64,000 nt of DNA, taken from Epinephelus fuscoguttatus (lineage: Eukaryota; Chordata; Actinopteri; Perciformes; Serranidae). Below are positions 63,078 through 64,000 of the stretch, one piece after another. Under the pieces are notes generated by a model. The model was given only the letters and a program-made list of their open reading frames with translations, was not told where the DNA came from and made no database searches. The position numbers and the translations under genes were made by a program. How positions within the stretch are numbered: position 1 is the stretch's first letter; every line of letters begins with the position of its first letter. The stretch is taken from positions 25,589,603 to 25,653,602 of the forward strand of contig NC_064770.1 in NCBI RefSeq assembly GCF_011397635.1. The letters run 5' to 3'.

Positions 63078-64000
63078 TTGACTAACATACACTGGGAAGC
63101 TGACAGGAAATGAGGAGAAAAAGAGAGGGGAAGTGTCCCTGAGGCTACGAGGATGCTCCGACATTTACTGGTTGCATGCTGTACGCAGTGTACACATGGT
63201 TTTAATTTTATACTGAGTAGTTTCTCCCTCTTAACATCATATCTCCTCTGTACACACTTCATCTCTGTCCTTCATTGTTTCACACGTGGTAGTCTCATCA
63301 ATCTGTCATCTGTCAGTGTGGATAGCTGCTCAAGTTTAAGAGTTGAGTCACCCGAGCATTGATGCAGTCTGAACACAAAAACAAAAATGACCTGGATTCC
63401 ACAAATGTTTGGTGTCTTTTGTCCCGTCCCATGATGACACAGAGTCCTGTTTCAAAAACAAAGAAGCATATTGGCGTTTTGTTGATGTGTAACTGCATAG
63501 CCATCATGACCTTGAACACAACCGCAGGTTTCTGGGAGGTATCACAGACTGTTTATAATGATACTGTAAGTGTTTGTACTGTTGTGAACCCTCTGAACTT
63601 CTGTACGTGCTTCTTCACTTTTGCAAAGTAAAAGGCAGTTAAAGTGGTATTATAGTAGTCAACATGACATTTAGCCATAAGTCTTAAGTCCAGACTTCCA
63701 AAAATCTTCACTTTTCCAGTTTTGTTAATTGAATTTTTTTACGGCATACATGACCTGGGTATTCAATGTCTAAGTTTCAATGCCCGTATCCGGACAAGTA
63801 AATATACCTTGTCAAATACCTGGAGAGCTAGAGAGATAGCAATACTGGTAACTAAAATTTAAGTAAAAAAGACTTTAGAAGAAGAACAAGAAGAGAATGT
63901 TAAAATAAAAAATAAATACATGTAAACAAAAAGAAATAAAATAAGAAATGTAATACATTTTTTTTAAATGTAAACAAAATATATAATTAATGTAAAAATA
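63078..64000. other. tbl3 intron at right edge
   Basis: No further tbl3 exon recognised. 63880-64000 is an A-rich AAATAAATACATG-type tract like that around 59580-59700. The gene continues to the right. Confidence 0.45.

Overview
The window is vertebrate nuclear DNA, most likely from a spiny-rayed (percomorph) teleost. The genes are multi-exon with GT/AG introns, and the predicted proteins read as vertebrate orthologues. The introns and spacers carry typical fish repeats: Harbinger, Tc1/mariner, hAT-like MITEs and two kinds of tRNA-derived SINE. I saw no bacterial gene, CRISPR array, rRNA, free-standing tRNA gene or recognisable viral element.

Layout, left to right. (1) 0.3-8.1 kb: a Harbinger remnant, then two tandemly duplicated two-exon C2H2 zinc-finger genes with a Tc1-like copy between them. 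(2) 9.8-31.2 kb: a TEX2-like gene (SMP lipid-transfer protein of the ER), with an inferred 5'UTR exon near 10.2 kb, an 8.9-kb repeat-rich first intron and eleven coding exons giving 968 aa. (3) 31.4-35.7 kb, minus strand: rpl3l, tail to tail with tex2l. (4) 37.3-40.1 kb, plus: ndufb10. (5) 41.3-43.85 kb, minus: rps2, with a TATA/5'TOP promoter and a well-folded candidate H/ACA snoRNA in its last intron. (6) 44.5-47.2 kb, minus: rnf151. (7) 47.9 kb to beyond the right edge, plus: tbl3, of which 18 coding exons (699 codons) lie in the window and the C-terminal end does not.

The order rpl3l-ndufb10-rps2-rnf151-tbl3 matches, from memory, the human 16p13.3 block, so this is an old conserved neighbourhood of housekeeping genes: two ribosomal proteins, a complex I subunit and an SSU-processome factor. 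rnf151 and tbl3 are divergent across about 0.7 kb and may share control sequence. The tex2-like gene and zinc-finger pair lie outside that block.

The repeats give the least ordinary signals: a 2.57-kb element that is almost entirely one imperfect palindrome, a second fold-back family in two large copies, a SINE split by a hAT-like MITE with the target duplication still readable, a SINE inside a degenerate AT-rich tandem array, and a TIR-bounded element in tbl3 carrying an intact-looking terminal coding exon.
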